Of a stretch of 35,954 nt of DNA, positions 24,180 through 30,968 are shown one piece after another (the stretch's first letter is position 1; the number at the start of each line of letters is the position of its first letter). Below the pieces are notes generated by a model. It saw only the letters and a list, made by a program, of their open reading frames with translations, was not told the origin of the DNA and did not search any database. The position numbers and the translations under genes were made by a program. This DNA comes from an uncultured Collinsella sp. Its GTDB lineage: Bacteria; Actinomycetota; Coriobacteriia; Coriobacteriales; Coriobacteriaceae. The stretch is taken from assembly GCA_900540845.1 (NCBI GenBank), contig UQHS01000019.1, positions 1 through 35,954 on the forward strand, in the 5' to 3' direction.

Positions 24180-24188
24180 GGTTTGTTC

Positions 24189-24767
24189 ATGAAGGAACTC
24201 GAGGAGCGCATTGCGGGCGATGGCGTGGTCAAGGCCGGCAACGTTCTCAAGGTTGACGCGTTTTTGAACCATCAGTGCGATGTCGAGCTCTTCGACCACA
24301 TGGGTGCCGAATGGGCGCGCCTGTTCGAGGGCGCGGGCATTACCAAGATCCTGACCATCGAGGCGAGCGGTATCGCCATCGCCTGCATGGCTTCGCGTCA
24401 TTTTGGAAATATCCCCGTGGTGTTCGCCAAGAAGGCCCAGTCCATCAACTTGGACGGCGATCAGTACAGCACGACCATCTACTCCTTCACCAAGCAGAAG
24501 GAGTATCCGGTCATCGTGGGCAAACGCTTTCTCAACCCGGGGGACCGCATCCTCATCATCGATGACTTTCTCGCAAACGGTTGCGCCCTTGAGGGCCTGA
24601 TTGAGCTGTGCGAGCAGGCGGGCGCCGAGGTCGCCGGCATCGGCATCGCAATCGAGAAGGTTCACCAAGGCGGCGGCGATCGCTTGCGTGAGAAGGGCTT
24701 CCAGGTGGAGAGCCTCGCGCGCATCGTCGAGATGGACAGCGAGGCCGGTGAGATAATCTTTGCGTAG
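24189..24767 (+). CDS. xpt: Xanthine phosphoribosyltransferase
   Basis: Xpt salvages xanthine with PRPP to XMP. The 192-residue length and layout match Firmicute Xpt: an N-terminal segment with VLKVDAFLNHQCD, the VEASG-type region here TIEASGIAIA, KKAQSINLDGDQY, and the PRPP loop RILIIDDFLANGCALEGL. GCAGGAGG lies upstream of ATG 24189. In Firmicutes xpt often follows a purine riboswitch, but none fits the 55 bp here. A strong terminator follows. Confidence 0.93.
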   Translation: MKELEERIAGDGVVKAGNVLKVDAFLNHQCDVELFDHMGAEWARLFEGAGITKILTIEASGIAIACMASRHFGNIPVVFAKKAQSINLDGDQYSTTIYSFTKQKEYPVIVGKRFLNPGDRILIIDDFLANGCALEGLIELCEQAGAEVAGIGIAIEKVHQGGGDRLREKGFQVESLARIVEMDSEAGEIIFA

Positions 24768-24804
24768 CCTTTGGGCGGCAGCGCGCATCTGGTATCGCTA
24801 TGCA

Positions 24805-24834
24805 CGGCGTCGGGGCCTTCCCGGCGCCGTTTTT
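24805..24834 (+). terminator. Intrinsic terminator after xpt
   Basis: The stem CGGCGTCGGG/CCCGGCGCCG (24805-24814 with 24820-24829, one G-U pair) with a 5-nt loop is followed by TTTTT (24830-24834). Confidence 0.88.
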
Positions 24835-24917
24835 GCATCGAGACGGTGCCGATGTGCCCGAAGGGGTCCCATGTTGCAGGGTCGATGTGGGTGGAACCGG
24901 ATAAAGGAGGGATTGGG

Positions 24918-25298
24918 TTGAGCGAATCGGATCGGCGGTACCGCGAGCTTGCCGCATGGGCGGCTCAGTCCGCCGAGGAGATTGCGCGCGACTGCGAGGT
25001 GCAGGTGTTTCGCGCTACGGGTCCGGGTGGCCAGGGCGTGAACACCACGGATTCCGCCGTACGCATGCGCCATGTGCCGAGCGGCATTACGGTCACTTCC
25101 CGCGAGAGCCGCAGCCAGTTCCAAAACCGCGCGAGGTGCCTGAGCAAGCTGCGCGTCGAGTTCGAGCGCCGCGCGCGTCGCCCCAAGACTCGCAAGTCCA
25201 CCAAGCCCAGCAGGGCGGCCAAGGCCCGTCGCCTGGCGGACAAGCGTCATCGCGCGCAGGTGAAGGCGTGCCGCAAGCGGCCGGATGGGAGCGAATGA
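24918..25298 (+). CDS. GGQ release-factor-like protein (ArfB/ICT1-type peptidyl-tRNA hydrolase domain)
   Basis: The 126-residue product consists of one class I release-factor catalytic domain with the GGQ motif at 37-39 (RATGPGGQGVNTTDSAVR) and the following RHVPSGITVTSRESRSQ strand pair. A very basic tail (from about 83) resembles the ribosome-binding tail of ArfB, which rescues stalled ribosomes lacking a codon in the A site. It lacks the codon-recognition domains of RF1/RF2. Lys/Arg in the tail could enter the mRNA channel. The start is TTG 24918, fixed by AAAGGAGG 7 bases upstream. Whether it is a true rescue factor is inference. Confidence 0.85.
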   Translation: MSESDRRYRELAAWAAQSAEEIARDCEVQVFRATGPGGQGVNTTDSAVRMRHVPSGITVTSRESRSQFQNRARCLSKLRVEFERRARRPKTRKSTKPSRAAKARRLADKRHRAQVKACRKRPDGSE

Positions 25299-25374
25299 TG
25301 GGTGTTAGACGGGAACGAAGATAGCGAGGCCATGATTGGCGAAGCCGCATGTGCGCTCGGTTTGGCGTTCTGGA

Positions 25375-26352
25375 CTACCTGGGCTTTAACACGTTGAGTG
25401 TGTGGGGTACGACCTCGATCTCGAGCCTCTTGGCTCGGAGCTGCTCGCCGTCGATTTGGATGGGGTAGTTCGGTTCCGCAAAGTCGAGCTCCACGCGGCG
25501 CGCCCGCTGCAGGTGAATGTGCTTGTTTCTCACGTGCTTGCCGTTTTTTGCCGAGAGGAACACCGGCAGCGCGATGGCGCGGCTCACGGGCCCCTTGGCA
25601 TAGCAGATGTCGAGCATGCCGTCCGATGCGTCGGCATCGGGGCAAATCTGATAGCCCGATCCATAGGTGGGGCCGTTTTGTACGGCAAAGACGATGGTGC
25701 GCAGCTGCTGCGTGTCGCCGTTGTCAACGCGCGCCGTGACCGGGAAGTCGCGGTATCCCCGGCCAAAGCAGCGCAGGCCGCTCGCGGTGTAGAGCGGGGC
25801 GCCCGCGAGGCGCGTACTTTTGCGCAGCGTCTGCGTGTCGATGGCGATGGCGGCGTCGAGGCCAAACGACACGGTCTCCACGGCGTATTCGGTGGCCAGG
25901 CGCGGCACGCCCGGCCATGAGGACTCGTACGTCACCTTGAGCAGATCCAATGAGGCGGGCACGCTTGCGAGCAGGGGCGCGAAGTCCGTGCCCGAGACGT
26001 CTGCCACGTCGGTGAGGCCGAGCGTGCGGGCAAAGTCGTTGCCCGAACCCACGGGAATCACCCCGAGGGTGGGACGGTGCTCGGGCGCGATGCGCATGAG
26101 CCCGTTGGCGACCTCATGGACCACGCCGTCCCCGCCGAGCGCGAGAACGGTGTCGTAGCTCACCGCGCCCGCCGCGATCTCGGTCGCATGGCGTGGGCGC
26201 TCGGTTTGCGCCACATCGAACGCGTCGCGATGGCAATACATCGTGAGGAATCGCTGCAGTCGCTCGGCGGCTGCGCGGGCGGCGCCGCTTTGTGCCACGG
26301 GGTTCACGATGATGAGCGTGCGGCCGAGCGCAGCGAGACGAGGTTCGGTCAT
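25375..26352 (-). CDS. Diacylglycerol/lipid kinase family protein (DagK catalytic domain)
   Basis: The 325-residue protein has the DAGK catalytic fold: the N-terminal IIVNPVAQSGAA, the nucleotide loop LALGGDGVVHEVANGL (Gly-Gly-Asp-Gly 73-76), VIPVGSGNDFAR (102-109), and a C-terminal beta domain ending IQIDGEQL. Soluble members such as DgkB and YegS phosphorylate diacylglycerol or related lipids at the membrane surface; the exact lipid is unknown. Its ATG directly follows the clc stop (TAAATG), so it is translated from the clc transcript. It converges with the GGQ gene. Confidence 0.9.
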   Translation of the reverse strand: MTEPRLAALGRTLIIVNPVAQSGAARAAAERLQRFLTMYCHRDAFDVAQTERPRHATEIAAGAVSYDTVLALGGDGVVHEVANGLMRIAPEHRPTLGVIPVGSGNDFARTLGLTDVADVSGTDFAPLLASVPASLDLLKVTYESSWPGVPRLATEYAVETVSFGLDAAIAIDTQTLRKSTRLAGAPLYTASGLRCFGRGYRDFPVTARVDNGDTQQLRTIVFAVQNGPTYGSGYQICPDADASDGMLDICYAKGPVSRAIALPVFLSAKNGKHVRNKHIHLQRARRVELDFAEPNYPIQIDGEQLRAKRLEIEVVPHTLNVLKPR

Positions 26353-27834
26353 TTATTCGTCCTTTCGGGCGGAAGAGTCGTGGTTTTGAGTGGGGGCATC
26401 GTGTGCCGGGGCTGCCGCGCCATGTGGATCCGAGCCGTCCAAAACACGCTCGACTTCCTCATGGTGCCGCTCGATCGCTCCCTCTACGGTGAGGTCGGTA
26501 TCTTGCTTGAGCGACCGCCGCTTGGGCGTGACGATGCGCTGGGCGGGGTAGACGGCGTGGTGCCCCGCGACCAAGTAGCTCACGAAGCCGATGATTACAA
26601 AATACGGGGCAGCCTCGGCTCCGAACATGTCGACACCGAGCATGATGGTGGTGATGGGCACGTTGAGCGCCGACCCAAATACCCCGAGCATGCCGAGTGC
26701 CGCCATGAAGCTGGGGTCCTTGAGTGCGACCGTCCCGATCCAGCCGCCGAGCGAAGCGCCAATGCCGAACAGGGGTGTGACCTCGCCTCCCTGGAATCCC
26801 GCGCCGACGGTGAGGGCGGTCATGCCGAGCTTGGCGACGGCGTCGAGGAGCGTGGTGTCACCCGTAAAGGCGGCGGGTGAGAGCCCCTCAGAGAGGCCGG
26901 CGTAGCGCTCGAGGCCAAATCCGAGGAACAGGACGGCGAGCACGAGCCCGCTCACGGCGGCAGCGGTGAGGTAGTTCACGAAAAACCGTGCGTAGAAGCG
27001 CTTGACTGCCCGGATGCAGGTGGTGAAGAGCCGCGCGGTGAGTCCAAACACTGCGGCCGCGACGATGACGACCGCAAGAACCTGGAAGGTCATGACCGGC
27101 ACGTGGGCGATGTGCACAAACGCAAACGGGGAGCCCAGGGCGCGACTCACCGCATTTCCGACAAACGACCCGGTGAGGCAGTAGAGCGCGGCGCTGTAGT
27201 CGAGCTTCCCGATGAAGCACATCTCCATGCCGAAGAACGCGCCCGCGAGCGGCGTGCCGAACGCGGCGCCAAAGGCGGCGGAGATTCCCGCCATCATGAG
27301 GTCGCGGCGGTCGTGCCCGCTCACATGGAAGACCTCGGCGACGTTGCTGGCGATGGTCCCGCCAATCTGAACGGCCGCGCCCTCGCGACCTGCCGATCCG
27401 CCCGCCAAGTGCGTCGCGGTCGAGCAGAAAAACGTGAGGAGGGCCATGCGGGCATGGATGGGCGTCCCCGTGAGCGCGCTGTCAATGATAAGGTTGTTTC
27501 CGCGGCTCGCCCGCAGGCCGTGATTGCGGTACAGCCACGCCGTGACCACGTTGACCACGGGCAACAGCAGGAACAAGACGCGATGTGCCTCACGCGCGCC
27601 GGTCACGAGCCGGAGCGCGGCGAGGAAGGCCCAGCCGGCGACCCCCATGAGCACGGCGACAAGCAAGCTCAGCGCGAACACGTAGAGGCTGGCGCGGGCG
27701 TTGCGCACATTGCGGGCGACGTCGACGGCGAGCGCCCTCGTGCTGTGGTGCACCGCGCCAAACGCCTGGGAGCTGCGCTCGGCGAGGACCTCGCTGCGTG
27801 GTTCGTAGATTGTCTTGAACGCCTTGTGGGGCAT
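26353..27834 (-). CDS. ClC-type anion channel/antiporter, possibly fluoride-specific
   Basis: The 493-residue membrane protein has the ClC fold with about 10-12 hydrophobic segments and the gating-glutamate motif GGSAGREGAAVQIGG (145-159). A later GAGFQGGEVTPLFGIGASLG and the C-terminal segment NVPITTIMLG are also present. The canonical chloride motifs differ: where ClC-ec1 has GSGIP this protein has RGNNLIID (111-118), and GREGP is GREGA. The loss of the GSGIP serine and of the proline after GREG is described in the fluoride/proton CLC-F clade, so fluoride export is possible. The C-terminus is a charged tail with no CBS domains. It heads a two-gene operon with the lipid kinase. Confidence 0.88.
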   Translation of the reverse strand: MPHKAFKTIYEPRSEVLAERSSQAFGAVHHSTRALAVDVARNVRNARASLYVFALSLLVAVLMGVAGWAFLAALRLVTGAREAHRVLFLLLPVVNVVTAWLYRNHGLRASRGNNLIIDSALTGTPIHARMALLTFFCSTATHLAGGSAGREGAAVQIGGTIASNVAEVFHVSGHDRRDLMMAGISAAFGAAFGTPLAGAFFGMEMCFIGKLDYSAALYCLTGSFVGNAVSRALGSPFAFVHIAHVPVMTFQVLAVVIVAAAVFGLTARLFTTCIRAVKRFYARFFVNYLTAAAVSGLVLAVLFLGFGLERYAGLSEGLSPAAFTGDTTLLDAVAKLGMTALTVGAGFQGGEVTPLFGIGASLGGWIGTVALKDPSFMAALGMLGVFGSALNVPITTIMLGVDMFGAEAAPYFVIIGFVSYLVAGHHAVYPAQRIVTPKRRSLKQDTDLTVEGAIERHHEEVERVLDGSDPHGAAAPAHDAPTQNHDSSARKDE

Positions 27835-27873
27835 GAAGCGGGCCTTTCGCTTCGGAGCGAACAGATGCTCATC

Positions 27874-27879
27874 AGTATA
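27874..27879 (-). promoter_or_regulatory. -10 element of the clc promoter and leader hairpin
   Basis: TATACT on the minus strand lies 40 bp before the clc start. The leader carries TTCGCT-CCGA-AGCGAA, a 6-bp hairpin just before the AAAGG ribosome site. The consensus of the fluoride riboswitch is not met. Confidence 0.45.
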
Positions 27880-27928
27880 CGCCCCGCGCGAGTTTTCATC
27901 TTTTGGTGCGCCCGGCCATGATGTATTT

Positions 27929-27946
27929 TATTCTCTGATGAGAATA
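27929..27946. promoter_or_regulatory. Inverted-repeat operator before moeA
   Basis: TATTCTC-TGAT-GAGAATA is a perfect 7-bp inverted repeat with a 4-bp centre, 48 bp before the moeA start. It overlaps an AATACT -10-like hexamer (27943-27948). The TTATTCTC half also occurs twice in the modA promoter, so a shared molybdenum-responsive regulator is inferred. Confidence 0.6.
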
Positions 27947-27994
27947 CTTATGAGCTTCGGCGCCGTTGCGGGCGCTTGGCGAGGGAGGTTTGGG

Positions 27995-29272
27995 ATGGCG
28001 CACGGCAAGAACCCGGATGCGAACATGCTTGTGGTCGAGGAGGCCCAGGCCATCATCTTCGATCATGTGGTCGAGACCCCGGTCGAGGAGGTGCCCGTGT
28101 GGTGCGCGTGCGGCCGTCCGCTTGCAGCCGACGTGGCGACCGATATCGACCTGGCGCCGTTTGCGAACAGCGCTATGGATGGATACGCCGTGCACGCGCA
28201 AGACCTCCTTGGAGCTTCGAAAGACGCGCCGGTGGAGCTCGATGTCGTTGGCCACGAGGCTGCTGGCCACGTGTTTGACGGTGAGGTTTTGGAGGGGCAG
28301 ACGGTCCGCATCATGACGGGTGCGCCGGTGCCGCCCGGTTTGGATGCGGTGGTCAAGTACGAGATCGTGCAAGTGCTCGACGGCGACGGCAACGGGGGGT
28401 CGCGCGTCTCGTTTGCCGCTCCCGCGCGCCCGGGCGACAACATCCGCGAAGCCGGACTCGAGGCCCGGCGCGGCGATGCCGTCATGGCCGCTGGGGAGGT
28501 GGTGAGCGCAGCTGGCACCGGCCTGCTCGCAAATGCTGGGGCCGCCACCGTGCCGGTGCACCGCGCACCGCGCGTGGGCATCGTGTCGCTCGGCACGGAG
28601 CTCGTCGATGCGCGGTCCGTCCCCGCCCGCGGGCAAATTCGCGACGTCAACGCCCCGGCGCTCATGGCATCTGCGCGTGAGGCGGGGGCAGAGGCCGTGT
28701 TCTACGGCATCGCGCCCGATGATGAGGGCGAGATCTGCGCGCTCGTGCGCCGGGCGGCGGCCGAATGCGATCTCGTGGTGACCTCGGGCGGCGCCTCGGC
28801 GGGCGATTACGATTACGTGACCGCGCTCGTCCGGCGCTCCGGCGAGGTCCTGTTCGACCGCGTGTCGGTGCGTCCGGGCAAGGCCGTGACCTTCGGCATG
28901 CTCGACGGCAAGCCGTTTTTCGGACTCTCCGGCAACCCCGCTGGCGCGTTTATCGGTTTCGAGCTGTTCGTCCGCCCCGCGATTCGTAAGATGATGGGGC
29001 ACACTGAGCTCTCCCGTCCCGTCCAGACGGCCCGCACCGCGCGCGACGTGAAGAAGCGCCAGAACCGTCGCTTCTACAACCGCGCGTCCGTGAGTCGCGA
29101 TGCGTCCGGTGAACTCGTGGTGGTCGAGGCTCCCACGCAGAACTCGGCCATGCTCGTCGACCTGCACCGCGGCAACTGCCTTCTCGTCGCCCCCGACAGC
29201 TCGACCGGCTATGGCGCGGGCGATGAGGTCTCGGTGCTTCGCTACGACCTTCCCGAGGGCGCCGTCCTGTAG
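27995..29272 (+). CDS. moeA: Molybdopterin molybdotransferase
   Basis: MoeA inserts molybdate into adenylylated molybdopterin, the last step of Mo cofactor synthesis. The 425-residue protein has the MoeA motifs: APFANSAMDGYAV (N-terminal), VRIMTGAPVPPGLDAVV, RPGDNIREAG, then the MPT-binding domain with SLGTEL, VTSGGASAGDYDY and GLSGNPAGAFIGF, and a C-terminal beta domain. ATG 27995 has GAGGGAGG 6 bases upstream; the frame opens at 27815 without conservation. It is divergent from clc and followed by a mogA-type gene, with a shared operator-like element upstream. Confidence 0.94.
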   Translation: MAHGKNPDANMLVVEEAQAIIFDHVVETPVEEVPVWCACGRPLAADVATDIDLAPFANSAMDGYAVHAQDLLGASKDAPVELDVVGHEAAGHVFDGEVLEGQTVRIMTGAPVPPGLDAVVKYEIVQVLDGDGNGGSRVSFAAPARPGDNIREAGLEARRGDAVMAAGEVVSAAGTGLLANAGAATVPVHRAPRVGIVSLGTELVDARSVPARGQIRDVNAPALMASAREAGAEAVFYGIAPDDEGEICALVRRAAAECDLVVTSGGASAGDYDYVTALVRRSGEVLFDRVSVRPGKAVTFGMLDGKPFFGLSGNPAGAFIGFELFVRPAIRKMMGHTELSRPVQTARTARDVKKRQNRRFYNRASVSRDASGELVVVEAPTQNSAMLVDLHRGNCLLVAPDSSTGYGAGDEVSVLRYDLPEGAVL

Positions 29273-29307
29273 CGCCGCACCCGTGCGATGGGATGAAAGG
29301 ACTTCTC

Positions 29308-29814
29308 ATGGACATCACGTTTGCCATTGTGACCTGCTCCGATACGCGTGCCGTCGAGCAGGATGAGGCGGGGGCGGCCCTCGCCGAGCTCGTTGCCGCC
29401 GAGGGCTGGGCACTCGCGTCCCACGTGGTAGTTCCCGATGACCGCGCACAGATCTCGGCGGCGATCAGGGATGCCGCGGACGTGCGCGGCGCGGATATCA
29501 TTCTCACCTGCGGGGGAACCGGTCTGTCTCCCCGTGACGTCACGCCCGAGGCGACCGCGGACGTGTGCGAGCGCGATGTGCCCGGCGTCGCCGAGGCGAT
29601 TCGGGCGTACTCGCTGTCAAAAACGCGTCGCGCAATGCTGTCGCGCGCCCGTTGCATGCAGCGTTTCGTGCGCGGCGGAGACGACATGCCCACGGGAAAG
29701 CTCTGCCTGGTGGTCAATTTCCCGGGTTCCACCAAGGCGGCCCGCGAATGCTGGGAGTCGGTTGCCGATCAGTTCGAGCACGCGATGAAGATGTCTGTCG
29801 GAGGTGGCCATTAG
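29308..29814 (+). CDS. MogA/MoaB family molybdopterin adenylyltransferase-like protein
   Basis: The 168-residue product is a MogA/MoaB single-domain protein. It starts with MDITFAIVTCSDTRA and carries the MPT-binding loop ILTCGGTGLSPRDVTPEAT and a late LVVNFPGSTKAA. Such proteins adenylylate molybdopterin before MoeA adds the metal; MogA and MoaB are hard to tell apart from sequence alone. ATG 29308 has GAAAGGA 6 bases upstream (ATG 29293 is too early). It lies 35 bases after moeA, so the two should be cotranscribed. Confidence 0.9.
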   Translation: MDITFAIVTCSDTRAVEQDEAGAALAELVAAEGWALASHVVVPDDRAQISAAIRDAADVRGADIILTCGGTGLSPRDVTPEATADVCERDVPGVAEAIRAYSLSKTRRAMLSRARCMQRFVRGGDDMPTGKLCLVVNFPGSTKAARECWESVADQFEHAMKMSVGGGH

Positions 29815-29842
29815 GCGCAGCGTCGGGCTTCTTCGAGGAATC

Positions 29843-29882
29843 TATTATTCTCGAATCAGTATTATTCTCAGACAAATATAAT
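29843..29882 (+). promoter_or_regulatory. modA promoter with duplicated operator half-sites
   Basis: A consensus TATAAT -10 lies at 29877-29882. Over the -35 and spacer region TATTATTCTC occurs twice, at 29843-29852 and 29860-29869 (17-bp period). The same TTATTCTC is one arm of the palindrome before moeA. A factor bound here would block the promoter, the expected behaviour of a ModE-like repressor when molybdate is plentiful. Confidence 0.65.
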
Positions 29883-29940
29883 GATGCGTCATGTGGGGGT
29901 ATATGTTGCGCCCGCAAGCGCTGATGGAGAGGATTGTCTG

Positions 29941-30804
29941 ATGAACCAACATGTACTGACGCGCCGCGGCGCCGTGGCGTTTGGCGCGACCGCGCTGCTC
30001 GTCGGAACGCTCGCCGGATGCGAATCTTCTGCCCCCGAGGGCTCCTCGCCTGCGCAGGGCTCTGCCTCTAAGGAGCCCATCGAGCTCCAGATCTTCGCCG
30101 CCAACTCGCTTGAGAAGGCCATGCCCGAGATCCAGGAGCTGTATACCGAGCAGACCGGCGTGACGTTTGCCGATACGCAGTTCAAGGCGTCGGGGGACCT
30201 CATTGAGCAGATGCGCGCCGGCGCCGCCTCCGACGTGCTCATCACCGCTTCCAAGGGCACGATGGACGACGCCGTCGCGGGCGACCTCGTTGACGAAGCA
30301 ACGCGCATCGACATGTTCGTGAACGACCTGGTCATCGTGAAGGCCGAGGGCTCCGGCATCGAGATCGCCTCTCTGGAGGACGTCAAGAACGTCGACGGCA
30401 AGGTCGCCATCGGCGATGCCGCGACGGTCCCGGCCGGCAAGTACGCCAACCAATCGCTTTCCACCATCGGCCTGTATACGGGCACCGAGGGCGATGACGG
30501 CGAGTACGCGCCCGAGTTTGCCGACCGCGTCGCACTGGCCGACAAGGTGGGAACCGCCGCCAAGTACGTATCGACCGGCGACGCGGCGATCGGCTTCGTC
30601 TACAGTTCCGACATCTTCCGGTACGACGGCATCGAGCAGGCGTTCGTCTGTCCCGAGGACACCCACAAGCCGATCGTGTGCCCCGGCGCCGTCTCTTGCG
30701 CGAGCGCCAACGCCAAGGCCGCCGCCGATTTCTTGGACTTCTGCATGAACGACAAGGCCGCGCAGGCGGTTTGGGCCAAGTACGGCTTCGAGCTGTCCGA
30801 GTAG
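29941..30804 (+). CDS. modA: Molybdate ABC transporter substrate-binding lipoprotein
   Basis: ModA binds molybdate or tungstate outside the membrane. The 287-residue protein has an N-terminal TRRGAVAF twin-arginine-like stretch, a hydrophobic core and the lipobox LAGC, so it is a lipoprotein that may use Tat. The mature domain shows the ModA pattern: FAANSLEKAMPEI, FADTQFKASGDLIEQMRAGAASDVLI (the Ser and Gln oxyanion contacts), VAIGDAATVPAGKYA and GDAAIGFVYSSD. GGAGAGG precedes the ATG. It is the first gene of modABC; a terminator hairpin lies between it and modB. Confidence 0.93.
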   Translation: MNQHVLTRRGAVAFGATALLVGTLAGCESSAPEGSSPAQGSASKEPIELQIFAANSLEKAMPEIQELYTEQTGVTFADTQFKASGDLIEQMRAGAASDVLITASKGTMDDAVAGDLVDEATRIDMFVNDLVIVKAEGSGIEIASLEDVKNVDGKVAIGDAATVPAGKYANQSLSTIGLYTGTEGDDGEYAPEFADRVALADKVGTAAKYVSTGDAAIGFVYSSDIFRYDGIEQAFVCPEDTHKPIVCPGAVSCASANAKAAADFLDFCMNDKAAQAVWAKYGFELSE

Positions 30805-30865
30805 GGTATTGCTCACGCATCTGTCATGCTTCCAGATGAAGTGCGCGGGGTGCTTGGGCAAGAAG

Positions 30866-30899
30866 GCGAGGGCTGCCGCGCGGGCCGCCCTCGCTTTTT
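30866..30899 (+). terminator. Intrinsic terminator/attenuator between modA and modB
   Basis: GCGAGGGC (30866-30873) pairs with GCCCTCGC (30887-30894) and is followed by TTTTT (30895-30899). Placed inside the operon, it should lower modBC transcription relative to modA, the usual excess of binding protein over permease. Confidence 0.75.
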
Positions 30900-30968
30900 C
30901 ATGTTGATGTGGACATGTTGGAAAATCCGCCTGGTTTGAGTGCGGTTGCATGGGAACGGAGTCGCGTC

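Noticed and set aside
24134..24188. Purine riboswitch before xpt
   Set aside because: The leader is too short and has none of the conserved loop-loop or junction bases.
27835..27900. Fluoride riboswitch before clc
   Set aside because: CTGATGAGC resembles part of the consensus, but the required GATGG and pseudoknot segments are absent, and the segment overlaps the -10 element.
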